Below, in pieces: positions 23,000-35,545 of a stretch of 64,000 nucleotides of DNA (position 1 is its first letter; each line of letters starts with the position of its first letter). Below the pieces are notes generated by a model. The model made no database searches and was not told the origin of the DNA. It was given only the letters and a program-made list of their open reading frames with translations. The DNA is from Calonectria ilicicola (Eukaryota > Ascomycota > Sordariomycetes > Hypocreales > Nectriaceae): assembly GCA_020809705.1 (NCBI GenBank), contig CP085831.1, positions 496,001-560,000 of the forward strand, given 5' to 3'. Both the position numbers and the translations under genes were made by a program.

Positions 23000-24212
23000 T
23001 TTAGGCGGTGGGATGCCGGATAAGGAAGTTTGTTGGAAAATCAGCTTCCGCGCTTTGAGGGACAATGAGTAGATTAATGTTTTCCATGTCTGGTGGACGT
23101 GGCCAATTCACTAGAACCAGGTTTGGACGTTGAATGATCTTGGTGAGCTTTGTGTACAAGACTAAGTCATGTGCGGTATGTAATTCCGGTAGTTGAGGCT
23201 AGATGTCACAGGGCGTTCAATAGATCAGCCTCATTTTTCAGCTCTCAACACCACGCACAATTTCAATCGTGGTGGCAAAGCCATCAATACTCATGCAGCG
23301 AACGATTTTTTGCACATGCACATAGATAAAACGCTCAAGAAAATGAAGTTTCCATTTTTATTTTCACTTGCTTATTTTTCGTTTTTGGAATGGGGGTGCA
23401 TCTCGAATTTGAGATTTCCCCAATGGAGGAGAATTTTGCTCAAAATACGAGGGACTTGAGAGGCACTGGCGTATTTCCTGACGGGAACCATTGTTAATCA
23501 ATAATCATTTTTCGCCTAATGCCATAGGGCAATGGCGTCTGTCACTATTCCTCCATGGTCGGCAAAATCGAACGGCGGTTGGGTTCGTTTAGCACAGTCT
23601 GGACCGTGATTCACCAGTTTACTGGAGACATGTGGAGCCATAGTACCGATTAAGCGGTATAAGGGTCTGAACTTAGCGCCTGAAAAAGAGATGGTCGCAA
23701 ATCCGCCAAAAGCCCCCCTCTCCGCTAGTATTGAGGACTCTACGCATCTCACACTGACGGTCTTTCTACCGACCGCCAGTCCATCGCCGGAGAATACACA
23801 TCGTAAAAAAAGCTATTCTTTTTATCGGGCAAATAGAAGCCTAAGCTATAAGAGCAAATCCTGTTGGAGTTTGAAGATGCAAGTTCCGCGTGTACCTGAT
23901 AGATGGCCCAATCACCCAACGAAGACGAAAATGTACACATATAGCGACTATGTGCTATTTCTTGTCGTATTGGAAATAATAACTGGGATGAGTCTAGAGA
24001 AGCTCATATCTATAAAGAGGTGGCGTACTGACACGTGGTACCAATCGCCTGGTCCGGCAGCTGGACCGTTGAGTACACAGGCTAGATCCTTTTAGGGACT
24101 GGATTTAGTCTTAATTGTAGCAACCAGGTCTAAACCAGAGTCTTCTAACGAACTAATCGTCCATTTCCATCAGAATACTGCATATTTACATCTCTTTAGG
24201 TGTATTTTGCAA
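23000..24212. other. Intergenic region, no gene recognised
   Basis: A 1.2 kb region between the Thr-rich protein and the Zn2Cys6 regulator. It has short overlapping ORFs only (for example 23691-24095, low-complexity), without domains. Confidence 0.45.
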
Positions 24213-26665
24213 CTAGATCAAATATTGGAAGGCCCGTGACATCTCGTCAAACTCGCCTGATTCTCCATATTGACGTGTCAACTGCGGCATGTGTCTTCCC
24301 TGTCCAAAGGCGTCAAAGAGGTTCAGAAGATCTTCCCTCACTTGTATCATGTTTGATATTGAAGCAGAAGTGTCTAGATCAGATGACATCATTTCGTCCC
24401 TAGGAAAATCACTACTTTCGAATGCAGACCCAAAGGCACGCCCATTGGTGTTGACACTATTAGTGACGTCTGTGTACATAGCAACACCGGCGGAGTCTTC
24501 AGAAACCTTATTAGCTGTGGCGGTTTGGCTATCAAGTTGTTCCCGTTTTACATGCCGAAGGCTGAGGCTTCTCATTCGTGGTATTAGACCACGAATGATC
24601 TGCCAAAGTCTACAGCTGGCCATATTGCGTCGCTCTGAAAGGCCCCTCACCAATTCCACGCCTTCGAGGAAGTTTGCTCGACAAGGGACGGCAAAGGTGG
24701 CCGGCGCATGACAGACAGCGAGGAAGATCATAGCTATTGCGCTAAATAAAAAATAGTTGAAAACATTCTCCTGTCGCGAGTAGATGTCGGACGTCCCGTG
24801 GAGGTGCACGAGAACCCGTATAGTGTCTTGCGCAATATCAACTGCCAACCGGGACCTTTTGGGATTCGCTGATATACTATCAGGGCTCATCACATATTGA
24901 CGATAGATCAGAATTCGAATATAATTCCCGCGGAGATGTAAGAGTGCGCGTAGTTGTTGTAGTGAACGCGGTTGGCAGCCTGGCTTGGGTCCAGATCGAG
25001 GATGGCGTAACTGTAGGTATGGAGGGATAGACTCCAGCCAGTCTTTTGTACAGGTATCCAGAGCTACAGCGGTATGGTCTGGAATGCTCTGTGATGATGA
25101 ACCAAAAATCGGAATGGCATCCCAGAGTTTCGACGACAGCCGACCATAACCAACCATGCACTTTAGAAATTGGAATTCAGAGTCCTAGCAGCCGTTTTAT
25201 TAGCTTAGCTGTTCATGCATAAATTAACTTGACGGAATAAAGCATGGAGAAAACCCACCGGCTCTGGAAGTTCAGAATCTATGTCCTTGTCCACAAGAGC
25301 AAACGACAGGCTGGTGCCAAAGCTCCATCGACGATCCAATATATAAACACACCAAAAGACCCGAACAGCGAGCCGACGCAAGTCCGGATCTTTAAAGTTA
25401 TCGAAAAGACTTTGTTTGCGATGCAGGCCCATCTCCAAAGACTCTCGTGCTGCAAGCCCAATGGTACGCCATGCTAGCAGCTCTTCACCACAATGGAAGT
25501 AGTAAATGCTCTATCCTAGTCAGCAAGGGCGGATACGTAGAATAGGAATATGAATCGTTGTTTCTTACCAACATGGCGAGGAGCTGGACTTCTTTGAGAT
25601 CGACCTTGGGTCTCAAGAGTCTTGACACATCCCGTTCGACCGAATCAATGATGGCAGCGCTCAAGTCGTTTGCCCCATGCATCTCAATTGCAACACCTAT
25701 GGCCACAGCAACCTTGGCAATCTCGATTTCGTTACTATCAAAGGCAAGTGAATGCCCTTTCGAAATATCATTGCCAGAAGGACTGCCATTTCTAACTGCA
25801 TCGATAATTTCTTGCGACCGTAGATAATAATTGCTAATCTCTATTAACGGGTAGACAGGTTGAATCTCTTCTTGGAAGATGACGAGGAGTTTGGTAACTT
25901 CATTGGCACTACAGCGATCCCAAAAGTCCGATTCTGTAGCTGTTCTAATAGACGCGTTCGGCGACTGAAAGCCGCTCGGGGGCAGTGACTCGAATGCAGG
26001 TACGCCCATGAGGTTCAAAGAGCGCTCTCCGATCATGATGCCAAAGGCCGACCGAGTGGGCCCGACAAACTGGGGCTGCTTGGGGACATCATCACGATGA
26101 GTGCTGGTGGGCGATTGGGTGGCTACAGCTTCTCGGGGGTGACATAGTCGGCTCTGCGATTCATGGAACTCATCCTTGAGATCCATCACGATGCCCGTTA
26201 AGCCTTCTACCTGGCTTCGGAGCTGGGACATTTCTTCCTTGAGGTCTTGCAAGCTGTGACTACATCACGCAGGCATGCATGTGTAAGCGCAAAACCACAC
26301 AGTCTTAGAGCACCAAACAGGGCCTTGAGTGAGAGCCATACTCATCATAATTGTCCTTGGCCCTCCGGGCTGCATTTGGCACAAAGATGCATGGTATCCC
26401 ATCAACGATGCACCGCTCGCAGTCGGCCCTCCCAGTCCGATTGCACTTGAGCTTTCGCCTCTTACACTCGACACTGCACAATCGAGATGCTTAGCAATCC
26501 TTGTCACGCATGAGTGTGGAGTTGCACCCGGCTAGCCTACCATGCCGCTGATGAATACTTGCCGCGTTTCCCGCGCTGTGGAGGGCTCGGGTCGCGTCCA
26601 GACGCGCTCCGCTTGCGCGGGGATACAGGGCGTGGTGTTTCGATAGAACTGGACTGAAGCTCCAT
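24213..26665 (-). CDS. Zn2Cys6 fungal-specific transcription factor
   Basis: Five exons (26665-26541, 26473-26342, 26253-25569, 25510-25259, 25184-24213) join in phase to 721 residues. The zinc cluster spans the first intron: Cys42 and Cys45, Cys52, Cys60, Cys63 and Cys70 (CVECKRRKLKC, then CERCIVDGIPC). A basic linker and a short coiled coil follow (LQDLKEEMSQLRSQVEGL). The middle-homology region (PF04082) is shown by EIQPVYPLIEI, LLAWRTIGLAARESLEMGLH, VFWCVYILDRRWSFGTSLSF. The protein binds DNA, probably as a dimer, and regulates transcription in the nucleus. Its target genes are unknown; it is divergent to the gene at 27.0 kb. The first Cys exists only if the intron donor at 26540 is used, which supports that splice choice. 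Confidence 0.9.
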
Positions 26666-27029
26666 GTTTTGTACTACTACGAAGAAATATTCCGACATAG
26701 TAGAGGTAGAGAAATGGAGTCGTGTTTAGGGAACCGCCGGCGGAATGGGCTTCGGATTCGGAAACGATGGCATTCCGCCCCACGTCGGGCCAAGAGCAAG
26801 CAGACTTTTTGCTTGCACATTAGATATCTCGGCTCCACTGTGGTGCACCATCACTACCGAAGCTTATGTTGGATTTGCTGCCCAGTTGCATATCACCGTT
26901 GATATGTCAGCGCGTTGTGGCAACGTCTACGCCGACTTTCTTGTTGTGGTGAATTGTATTGATTAACAGCAGAACACTTTGCACTGCATATCCTGATGGC
27001 ACAAATGACTAGAGTAAAAACAGCGTTGT
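26666..27029. other. Divergent promoter region
   Basis: A 364-bp region between the zinc-cluster regulator (minus) and the gene at 27030 (plus). ORFs here are short overlaps. No clear TATA box was found. CGGN-rich triplets (CCGCCGGCGG near 26731) are present and could bind a zinc-cluster protein, but this is speculation. Confidence 0.4.
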
Positions 27030-28234
27030 ATGGCGCAACCTAATTCCAGTAGCGCCAACGCCATCCATTCGCAGCTCCTTATCATAGAGAAGTTCGGGGA
27101 TGCTGTGGCTTCATCATTCAACCCCGCTTTTCATGCAGAGATGACGGCCTCCATCAATCGCTCTGTTAAAGGATTCCCAAATTTCCTAAGTTTTGGTGGA
27201 TTCACAGATTTAAAGAGCGACGATACCTCCGACTTTGTGGCAGCCCGTGTATCCTCTGTTCTATCATATGAGCGTTATCGTCGTGGAGCTAATGGTCAGC
27301 ATTACTCTGCCACAATCAGGCTTATCGGGTTTGCCCGCGCTGTAGAAGCAAATATTGGAGATGGCAGCAATGTGGTGCCAGTCATTGTCACCACATCGTA
27401 CGAGCGCGTCAGCAATCCAGCACTGCGCTTGGGAGATGCAGACCTTCATGTCCGAGGGTTTGGAAAGTTAATAGCATCGCTCCAGCAGGCAGAAGATATG
27501 AAGGACGAGCACCATCCTGTTCCTGCTGCGTATATTCTTAACCCCAGTTTTATGACTGCATGTCAGGCGCATCAACTGAGCGAGGACTTTGATGTACCCG
27601 TTCGTGAGCCTTTACAGCGCGCTTTGAACCATCAGAAAACTGTCATCGCGTTACCTGATTCTATTACGGACACCTTGTCAGGCTATGTCGAGGCCGTCAA
27701 CTGGTTGGTACGACACACTGTCCCCAGTGTCTCGTTTGGATGGCATGTGGATACTTGGGGGGGCCGTAGCGTGTCGGACTGGCTCTACAGCGATTCAGGC
27801 GAAGGCTCGGCGAAGAGTTACGTATGCCTGTTATGGTCTCCCAAATCTCATCCGCCCGCATACCACTACAAAGTGATGTGGTCAATGATGAGTTTGATTC
27901 ACAACATTGGGGCACTGGCGGCTCATATCTTCTATGTGATGCTGAATTGGGTAATGATTACTCTAAAGTCCACCCGAAGATCCTTGCATTACCGCTGGAC
28001 AAGTCACCTACCCTAAAGAACGGTTATAAACTCTTCCAGAATAGTCGGGGCTTCGATCTAGCTAACCCAGGCTACCGGACCCTTTCAAAACGTCCAATAT
28101 TTGCCATTTTACTTGGATCTATTAATAGTACCGGCATTCAATCGACTATTGGTAATCCGGATTCTTGGGTGCGTGATAAGCTGAGGTCATACAAAGAAAG
28201 TCCCGTTGTTTTTGAATCGAAAGCAAATAACTAG
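27030..28234 (+). CDS. Bacterial-like protein of unknown function, apparently shortened and frame-broken
   Basis: The first frame runs from 27030 to about 27833 and the C-terminal half continues in another frame to the stop at 28234. A weak intron (donor GTTATG at about 27830, acceptor CAAAG at about 27875) or a frameshift would join them. Blocks such as VPVIVTTSYERV, AAYILNPSFM, VPSVSFGWHVDTWGG, GTGGSYLLCDAELGNDYSKVHP and FAILLGSINSTGIQS look to me like a family of secreted bacterial (actinobacterial-type) proteins with a TIM-barrel-like fold. In that family I recall a longer segment between the GWHVxTWGG and GTGGSY blocks, so about 100 residues seem to be missing. There is no signal peptide. 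Horizontal origin is possible. Function is unknown, and the gene may be non-functional. Confidence 0.5.
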
Positions 28235-28601
28235 GACAATTAGTTAAATTTATCTAACTATAAATAATATATCATTATTATATGAATTCATTATGATTAT
28301 TTTACATATTTCTAATGTGACTATTGTCACTACTATTTGTGTGGGAAACTGGGATCTAGCCTTGCAAGGTTAACACTCCTAAGAAACCGGGATCTTCATC
28401 CGACAACTAAAAAACCTGAATCACAGAGACGTGCCCACTTCTTCTGGAGAAAACACCCCACATGTCACCAAATTATTGGCCGACAGTTCCATCTGCAGCC
28501 TCAGCCGCACGAGTCAGGCGGCTATAACACGGCGACGCGTCCGAAATAAAAACGCGCGTAGCCTCTAAAATCAGCCGACGACGACAAACCGTAAATCTAA
28601 A
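28235..28601. other. AT-rich intergenic region upstream of the NLR gene
   Basis: The first 100 bp (28235-28330) are AT-rich with TATTATTAT runs. No exon coding an N-terminal effector domain for the following NLR could be found here. Confidence 0.45.
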
Positions 28602-31600
28602 ATGGTCGAATGCGACGACTTGGAGGTTTCGAAATGGCTAACGCCGTTAGATTATAGCAGTCAGCAGCGCGATTACCATGACAGACACCAACAAGGAACT
28701 GGCGTGTGGTTTTTAAACTCCACAGAATACGAAACATGGCAAGAAGAACAAAACCAAACTCTATTTTGCTATGGACAGCCCGGATCTGGGAAGACTATAC
28801 TTACATCTATGGCCATTAATGATATCTGCAATAGGCACGAGGGTAATGCGTCGGTTGGTGTTGCCTACATCTACTGCAACTTGCGGCGTACAGAGGAGCA
28901 GAAAATAGATGACCTGCTGGCAAGCCTCTTGAAACAGCTTCTTGGCGGCAAAGTTCCCGTGCCAGAGTGCGCCACAAAATTGTTCCTTGACCATGAAGCC
29001 AAAAATACCAGGCCATCCAGAAAAGACCTTTCTGAAGCTCTATTGGAGGTTTCTGTTCTGCATAGCAAAGTCTTCATCATAATCGACGCCTTGGATGAAT
29101 GCCAATTTGTTGATGGCCACTGGCATGATGTACTCGCAGAAATCGCCCATCTTCAGCAAAATGCTAGCATCAGCGCCTTTATTTCCTCCAGGGCTACGCC
29201 TAAAATTCCAGAGCAGTTCTCAAATGCCATGGAAATGGAGATTCGCGCTACTCAAGAGGACATTGGATTATATCTCAACAACCGCATGGACCAGCTTCCT
29301 TCTTTCGTAGAATCCAATCTTGATCTACAAGAAGAGATTCGGCTGAAAATCATCGAAGCTGCAGATGGAATGTGTGTAATTGCCAACTAGCTCTATTTTG
29401 GCGGTGCTAACGATGGCAGATTTCTACTTGCGCAACTGTTTTTGGATTCATTGAAGTCAAAGATGACAATCAAAGAGATTCGTTCTGCTTTAAACGACTT
29501 GGCTACTAAAACAGACCCTTACGAGCATGCGTATACAAATGCAATGAATCAGATCCGAGAGCAAGTCTCGGCCCACAGAAGACTGGCGGAGGGAGTGATC
29601 CTGTGGACCACCTTTGCGAAAAGATCGCTAACAGCCACCGAGCTGCAGCATGTACTTGCTGTTGAAGACTCACAAACCGAATTCGACCGCGACAATATCC
29701 CCTCAGTCGCGTCACTGGTCTCCGTTTGTGCAGGATTAGTTACCGTTGGTAAGGAAAGCGACATTATTCGCCTAGTTCATCCAACAGCACAAGAGTATTT
29801 TCGTCAAATGCAAGAGCGATGGTTCTCAAAAGCACACCTTGAAATTACGAGAGCTTGTCTGACCTATTTGTCCTTTGACTCGTGCAAAACTGGCTGTTGC
29901 AAGACAAATCAAGAATTTGAGAACCGCCTGCAATCATTTCCGTTCTATGACTATGCCGCAAATTATTGGGCCGGGCATGCACATTTACATCCCATCGAAA
30001 CCCGAGACCAAGTGCTAAAATTCTTAAAGAGTGGCGCTAAACTGGAAGCAGCTGAACAGGTAGCGATGGCTTCCGGAGAACACTATGGCTCCAGTCAGAT
30101 GGTTCCTCAACATGTAAAAGGGCACGAAACAGTGTCAAGATTGTTGCTTCAGGGGGATACCAATGTTAAAGGAAGTGACACCGCTGGAGGCACGCTGCTG
30201 CACCATGCTGCATTGAGTGGTGATGAAACTACCGTGCAGCTTTTGCTTGATGGTGGTGCTGTGTGCGATGCCGTTAATACGCATCATAACACGCCCCTCT
30301 GCGAAGCGTCCAGGAACGGACACGAGGGAGTTGTGGGAGTACTGCTCAAACACGGCGCGAGGGCTAACTGGGCCGGCTCTCTTGAGGACAACCTAACACC
30401 GCTTATGAACGCCGTTACAGAAGGCCATTATGGCGTAGTTCAGCTATTGTTGGAGAATGGTGCAAAGGTTGATGGGAATTACGAAGAGGGAAGTTATTCT
30501 TGGACTCCACTTACAGTTGCCGCCATGTTAGGCCATGAGGCTGTGGCTCGATCATTGCTTCAAAATGGAGCCAAGGTAGATGGAAACCTTGATAAAAGCC
30601 GATTCTGCTGGACGCCACTTTTCCTCGCTGCACAAAACGGACACGAGACAATGGTAAAGCTCCTGATTGAAGAAGGTGCCAAGATTAAATTGGGTGGTAC
30701 ATACCAAGATGCACCACTGTCAATTGCGACTATAGGTGAGCAAGAGGCTATTTTACAAATTCTACGCAGCAAGGAAGCCATCGTTGAAGATCCAGCTCAA
30801 CCCAAAAAGAAGCAAAAAATTAAGATCGTTGATGAGGGCGAGACTCCGATTGTCACAGCAGCTAGGAGTGGCCAAGGTGCGATTGTGCGTCTTCTGATTG
30901 AAAAAGGAGCGAATCCTAACGGGAAGTCAAGATACATCCATTCCTTCGATGCAACGGTCTCACTTGGATGGGCGATCTTGAATGGATATGAGCGCATGTC
31001 TCGATTATTACTTGAAAATGGAGCCGAGGTCAATTTTGAAGTTGATCAGGGCAACGACCTGCAAACACTTCTCTTTGTGGCTGCTAAAACAGGGAATACA
31101 GCAATGATAAATTTACTTCTCGAGAAAGGCGCAAAGTTGGAGCTCGGACAAAGACATGGGGAGGGGAAATACTGGGGAGAAACGCCACTCTTCATTGCCG
31201 CCATGAACGGCCACAAGGACGCAGTAAAGATTCTACTTCAAAATGGCGCTGATGCCAAGGCTAAAATGAACTACGCCAGCGATATCGCATATAGAGGCCA
31301 TACCCCGCTCATTGCAGCGGCTGAAAGAGGCCACGAGAGTGTGGTGCGGCTGCTACTCGAAAGTAGAGCAGACATTGAAGCGAGAACTCGGTTTTTTGAA
31401 ACAAACGCACTTCTATCTGCCGCGGATAAAGGCCACACTTCCATTGTTTGGATGTTGATTGAGAAAGGTGCGGATATAGAAACCAAATCCAGAGGGATGG
31501 ATGGGACAAATGGATTGACACCGCTTATACATGCTGCCAAAAATGGCCGCAATGCCGTTGTCAAGCTGCTTTTGGACCTCCCAAAGAGAGCGAAAATTGA

Positions 31601-31952
31601 AGCCAAGTGCGACGGTGATGGTGCAAGCCCGCTTCTTTGGGCTGCAAGGAATGGCCATGAGAGCACCGTTCGACTTTTGGTTGAAAAGGGCGCCGTTATT
31701 GAAACGAAAACTAAATTCAAGCATATGACGCCCCTCATGGTGGCTGCTAAAGAAGGGCACGCGGATGTTGTCAAGTTGTTGTTGGATCATGGAGCTGATT
31801 TGGAGGCCAAGGATTCCGTCAAGAGAATGACACCACTCGCGTGGGCTGTGAAAAAGGAACACGAGTCTGTGGTTGAGCTACTACGCGAGAGAGGAGCTAG
31901 TACTACAGGAGGATGGTTGAGTTTACCTAGAAGGCCAGGAACAAGCCGCTAG
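28602..31952 (+). CDS. NACHT-ankyrin NLR-like protein
   Basis: Two exons (28602-29371, 29420-31952) join in phase to 1100 residues; the intron has a GCTAAC branch site. Residues 1-40 hold the usual pre-NACHT block (KWLTPLDYSSQQRDYHDRHQ). The P-loop is at 58-66 (GQPGSGKTI) and Walker B at about 159-166 (IIIDALDE). A winged-helix post-NACHT region follows (AEGVILWTTFAKRSLTATEL). The last half has about 16 ankyrin repeats of TPLxxAAxxGHExVVxLLLExGA type. These intracellular receptors mediate non-self recognition and regulated cell death in fungi. No N-terminal effector domain (HeLo, HET, patatin, PNP) is encoded, so the protein may signal through a partner or has lost it. Neighbours include an ankyrin pseudogene and two kinases. 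Confidence 0.92.
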
Positions 31953-32587
31953 TATGGGCTTTGCGATTACAAGAATGCGAAGACCCACAAACCCGAAAGC
32001 ATTCTCTCAACTATTGCTGTTCAGCTTGGCCAGCGGAAGAAGGATGGATGCCTTTGATCCACTTGAAGAATATCTCAAAAAGTAAAACCCCGAAAATGGG
32101 CCCTCGTAGCAATAGATCTTTGGTATTCTTGTCCAAGGGGCTCGTTGAATGTAATTATAACAGTGTGCATCTAAAGCTTTCATTTTTCCCTGGCTGATTC
32201 AACCTACTTGTAATAGGTTTCGTTGGGTGGCTTGTCAAATTGACCGCAGTAGATATTGCCTCAAGAGTTCCTGGTACAAACAGCGATCGATTTTAATTTA
32301 GCCCCTGGGATTTCCGTGACATCTTGTCCTACATATTCTTTACGCACCAGCGCCTAGCTATGGGAATGCCAATTAGACTGAAATATTATTCAATAATGGT
32401 AGAGATACCTCTATCCAGTTTCAGCCCATCAGCTACTTCTATGGGAGCTCGTTCACTGGAAGGAGTGTCCTCAGTATGGCAATACAAACCCCAGTTCGCC
32501 AAAGATAATTGGCCCCCGTCCGCCCATCGACGGCGGTGTTGGGGGATTTTAAAGAGACTTTATCTCTAAATTGTAGAGAGATATGTT
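31953..32587. other. Intergenic region between NLR and ankyrin pseudogene
   Basis: 635 bp with no supported gene. Frames contain many stops. Confidence 0.4.
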
Positions 32588-35545
32588 GTGGAAATTTCGA
32601 CGAGTTCAGATGCTCCTCCACCATGCAGGCCAATAGCGCCTGATGCGTTGGCCATCATGAGAAGAAAACACTTATCAATACCCGAATACCCAATCGATGA
32701 CATCTACACCGGGTTGAGTAACGGAGACCTTGTTGAGAGTCTTAAAATTGCGATCAAGGAGGACTTAGTGGAAGACTTTGCTGCCCTGATTACGAATCTG
32801 CGCATGCGTGGGAACATCATGCGATGGAAAGCCCGCCTTCGTCTGCTGCTCAGACTCATGGGAAGAGCATAGCTGGGATCAGACTGAGAAGAATATGAAG
32901 ATACTTTTAGACTTGGAGCCAATTCATGATGCTGCTCAATCGGAAATTCGGCACTGTTTCCACATTCCCAGTAGTTCAGGTGACATTCAGCTCATCCAGC
33001 TTTTACATGCCAGGGGAGCGGATTTTCAAAGCCAAAATAATAAAGGAGAAGCAGCGTGGCACATCTCTGCCTCAAACGGAAACACCGATACACTAAGAAT
33101 GCCATTGAACACGGATCCTAATGTGTTTCATAGTTTATCAGCCCGGTCCAATGCTGGAAGGACACCTTTAGCATCAGCAGTCGCATCTCGCTATATTTAT
33201 GCATCGCTTCTATTGTTGCAACATTGCCCTGTCGGCAAAACTTTCTTCCAATAAAATGGTTAGCTTCTACACATTGCGGCCGAAAGCAGCTCCAAAGAGT
33301 GCTTCAATGCATTGCTTCTTAAAGGAGTTGGCCTTGAAGCTGAAGGTACTGACCGTTCGACACCATCGCATCATCTTGGAACTTCGTGTCCAAAGGAGTT
33401 CGTTGACTCTCTACCGTCTTTATACAATCCATTCCTTCTAGACAACGGTGGCATACTCCCTTCGAGCAGCTTTTTAAACGTAAGCACCCATTGCGCTTCT
33501 AATTTGAGTTCAAGCATCCCTTCTGCTCTTGAGGAAGGAGCTAAACGAAAGATTGCCCTTTGCTTGCGAGACACGCGACATGGTGACTCGTTCATGTGAT
33601 CAACGTTGAAACGGCAGGAGCGCGAGCTCGTCGACATGTGAAAATTTCCCAGCGACACTCTTCACGTTCACGTTGTTTCAGATCATCATCTGCTGCACCA
33701 CCTACCACACAGCGTACGCCAGATCATCTCCAAAACGAGTCAGAATGTTCAAGCCCAACGCCGAACTCGCTGTTAGATGCCTCAAGATGTGTCAGACATC
33801 GTTTTCGCAAACCAAATTTTGTGTTCAGCAAGGCAATCTCGATGCCAAGGTACGGATTAAATTAATCCATCTTTCATTTTAGATTCAGAATGCTGAAATT
33901 AATCAGAACATCGCACTCGTGGACAAATGCACGACGCAATTCATGGCACGCGGAAGCCTTGGGCTCGAGTTCATGGTTGTGTCTGAGAACCTCAAAGTGG
34001 TCAAAACTTTAGTTTCGAAGAACGGATTCCCAGCGCTGTTTGAAGATTTCCGCACCATTAAAGATTTTCGAAATGTTTTGGCGCATCAATACAATATTGG
34101 GACACACGACGCCGACCAAGAATGCAACTAGAAGAGCATTATGGAGATTTTTGAGACCAAATTTCTCAAGCTGGAACGCGCTGTGAATGAAGCAATTTTG
34201 AAGCTTGAGGGCAGCAATGGCAAAGTTCACTGATTAGAATTCGGGGCATATGTTTATTTGGGAATTTCTTTATCGTTGGTGGAATTAAACTTGACATGAT
34301 GACCAGAGACAAGGACATTCCTGTCAATTGTGCTGTAATAAAAGGTCACCCTGAGGTATTCCAATATTTAGTGGAAGCTGGATCCCCTCCCCCGGTTTAA
34401 TTGACGGATGTAATAATTAGAAACTTTAGAGTCGATTCTGGCACACTACAGAAATTGCTCGAGAATGAACTTCTGCGGCAGATATTCTTTGAGAATGCAA
34501 TTCTTAATGGAGATATGCAAATGTGTGTTACGCTTGTCTCTCACGGATATTCAATTGACTAATCTCTTACGAGCTATCGGAATTGTACTCTATTGTTTGC
34601 AGCGATTCGCAGTTGCAAGGAAGAGGTGGTTGGCTGGCTGCTCAGGGAACACGCTTACCCAACAAATGTATCCTGTCACCAGAACGAGTATTCTGATCTA
34701 CTTCAACTCGCAATGGCTTCTTGCTTATCAGGTGCAAACTGAAAAAGGATCCTTTCTACGACTCTTGAACATGGGATTTGTTGGCATTCTAGATCTCTTA
34801 GCCTGATATCAATTATAGTTGAGAACGACGATGAGGAGTCTTTGGAGACAATACTCGAACAAATAGAATACAATATGCCGGGATAAGCAAACAATCCATA
34901 ATTTCTGACAGATTTATTAGAGCCAGGTTGAAGTACTATTTACCAAGTACACCACAGTTAAACCTGGAGGGAATTTGGTGTCTATTTCAATCTAGCACAA
35001 CACCGATAACCATTTATTAGAATACCTCATTTCTGGTAGATTGAATTCATTTCACAACGATATAAATGGTATTTCTGTACTTCAAAAGGCCCTGCGAAAC
35101 CCTAATCTGTTCAATTTCATCATTCAATTAGGGTGGTTGTCATTGTTGCCCCCTACACCGATCAGACCGTTTTACTTCTTTGATGATATGAAACATGTTT
35201 TTGTAATAAAACTAATCTCTAGGCATGTAAATAGGCCGACGCTACAATCATTTATTGATATGGAGTGCATCCGTGGCCAAAGCCCACTCTGCCTGTCGGC
35301 CTCTGGCGGCTTACCCGATATTGCTACCATGCGGCTTGACAAGCCGACATTGAGCGTCAAAACTCAGCATTTTACACGCCGCTTACGTTTACAGCTAAAT
35401 TTAGAAAGATTGATGTCGTCAAATTGCTAGTTAAGAGAAAAGCAAAATTAGCATATCACGATAATAAGGGAATGTATAAGAGTGCAATTCTTGTAGGTCT
35501 CTTACATCCTAATATTGTAGCATGGCTTCTTTTTGGCCGATTTTA
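32588..35545 (+). pseudogene. Decayed ankyrin-repeat gene
   Basis: Ankyrin-like segments follow one another on the plus strand but are broken by frameshifts and stops. Examples are DDIYTGLSNGDLVESLKIAI (frame of 32588), IPSSSGDIQLIQLLHARGAD (frame of 32808), LHIAAESSSKECFNALLLKG (near 33262), IPVNCAVIKGHPEVFQYLVE (near 34316), ILNGDMQMCVTLVSHGYSID (34498, followed by an in-frame TAA) and VVKLLVKRKAKLAYHDNKGM (near 35412). The segment at 34440-34890 stays in one frame through three stop codons, which is the mark of a dead gene, not of introns. The part at 33919-34131 contains a FRNVLAHQYN motif of unknown meaning. The gene may once have encoded a large ankyrin protein like its NLR neighbour. 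It is not closely similar in sequence to the intact NLR. Confidence 0.72.

Noticed and set aside
31271..31774. Long antisense ORF inside the NLR ankyrin region
   Set aside because: It is the shadow of the repeat codons on the opposite strand.
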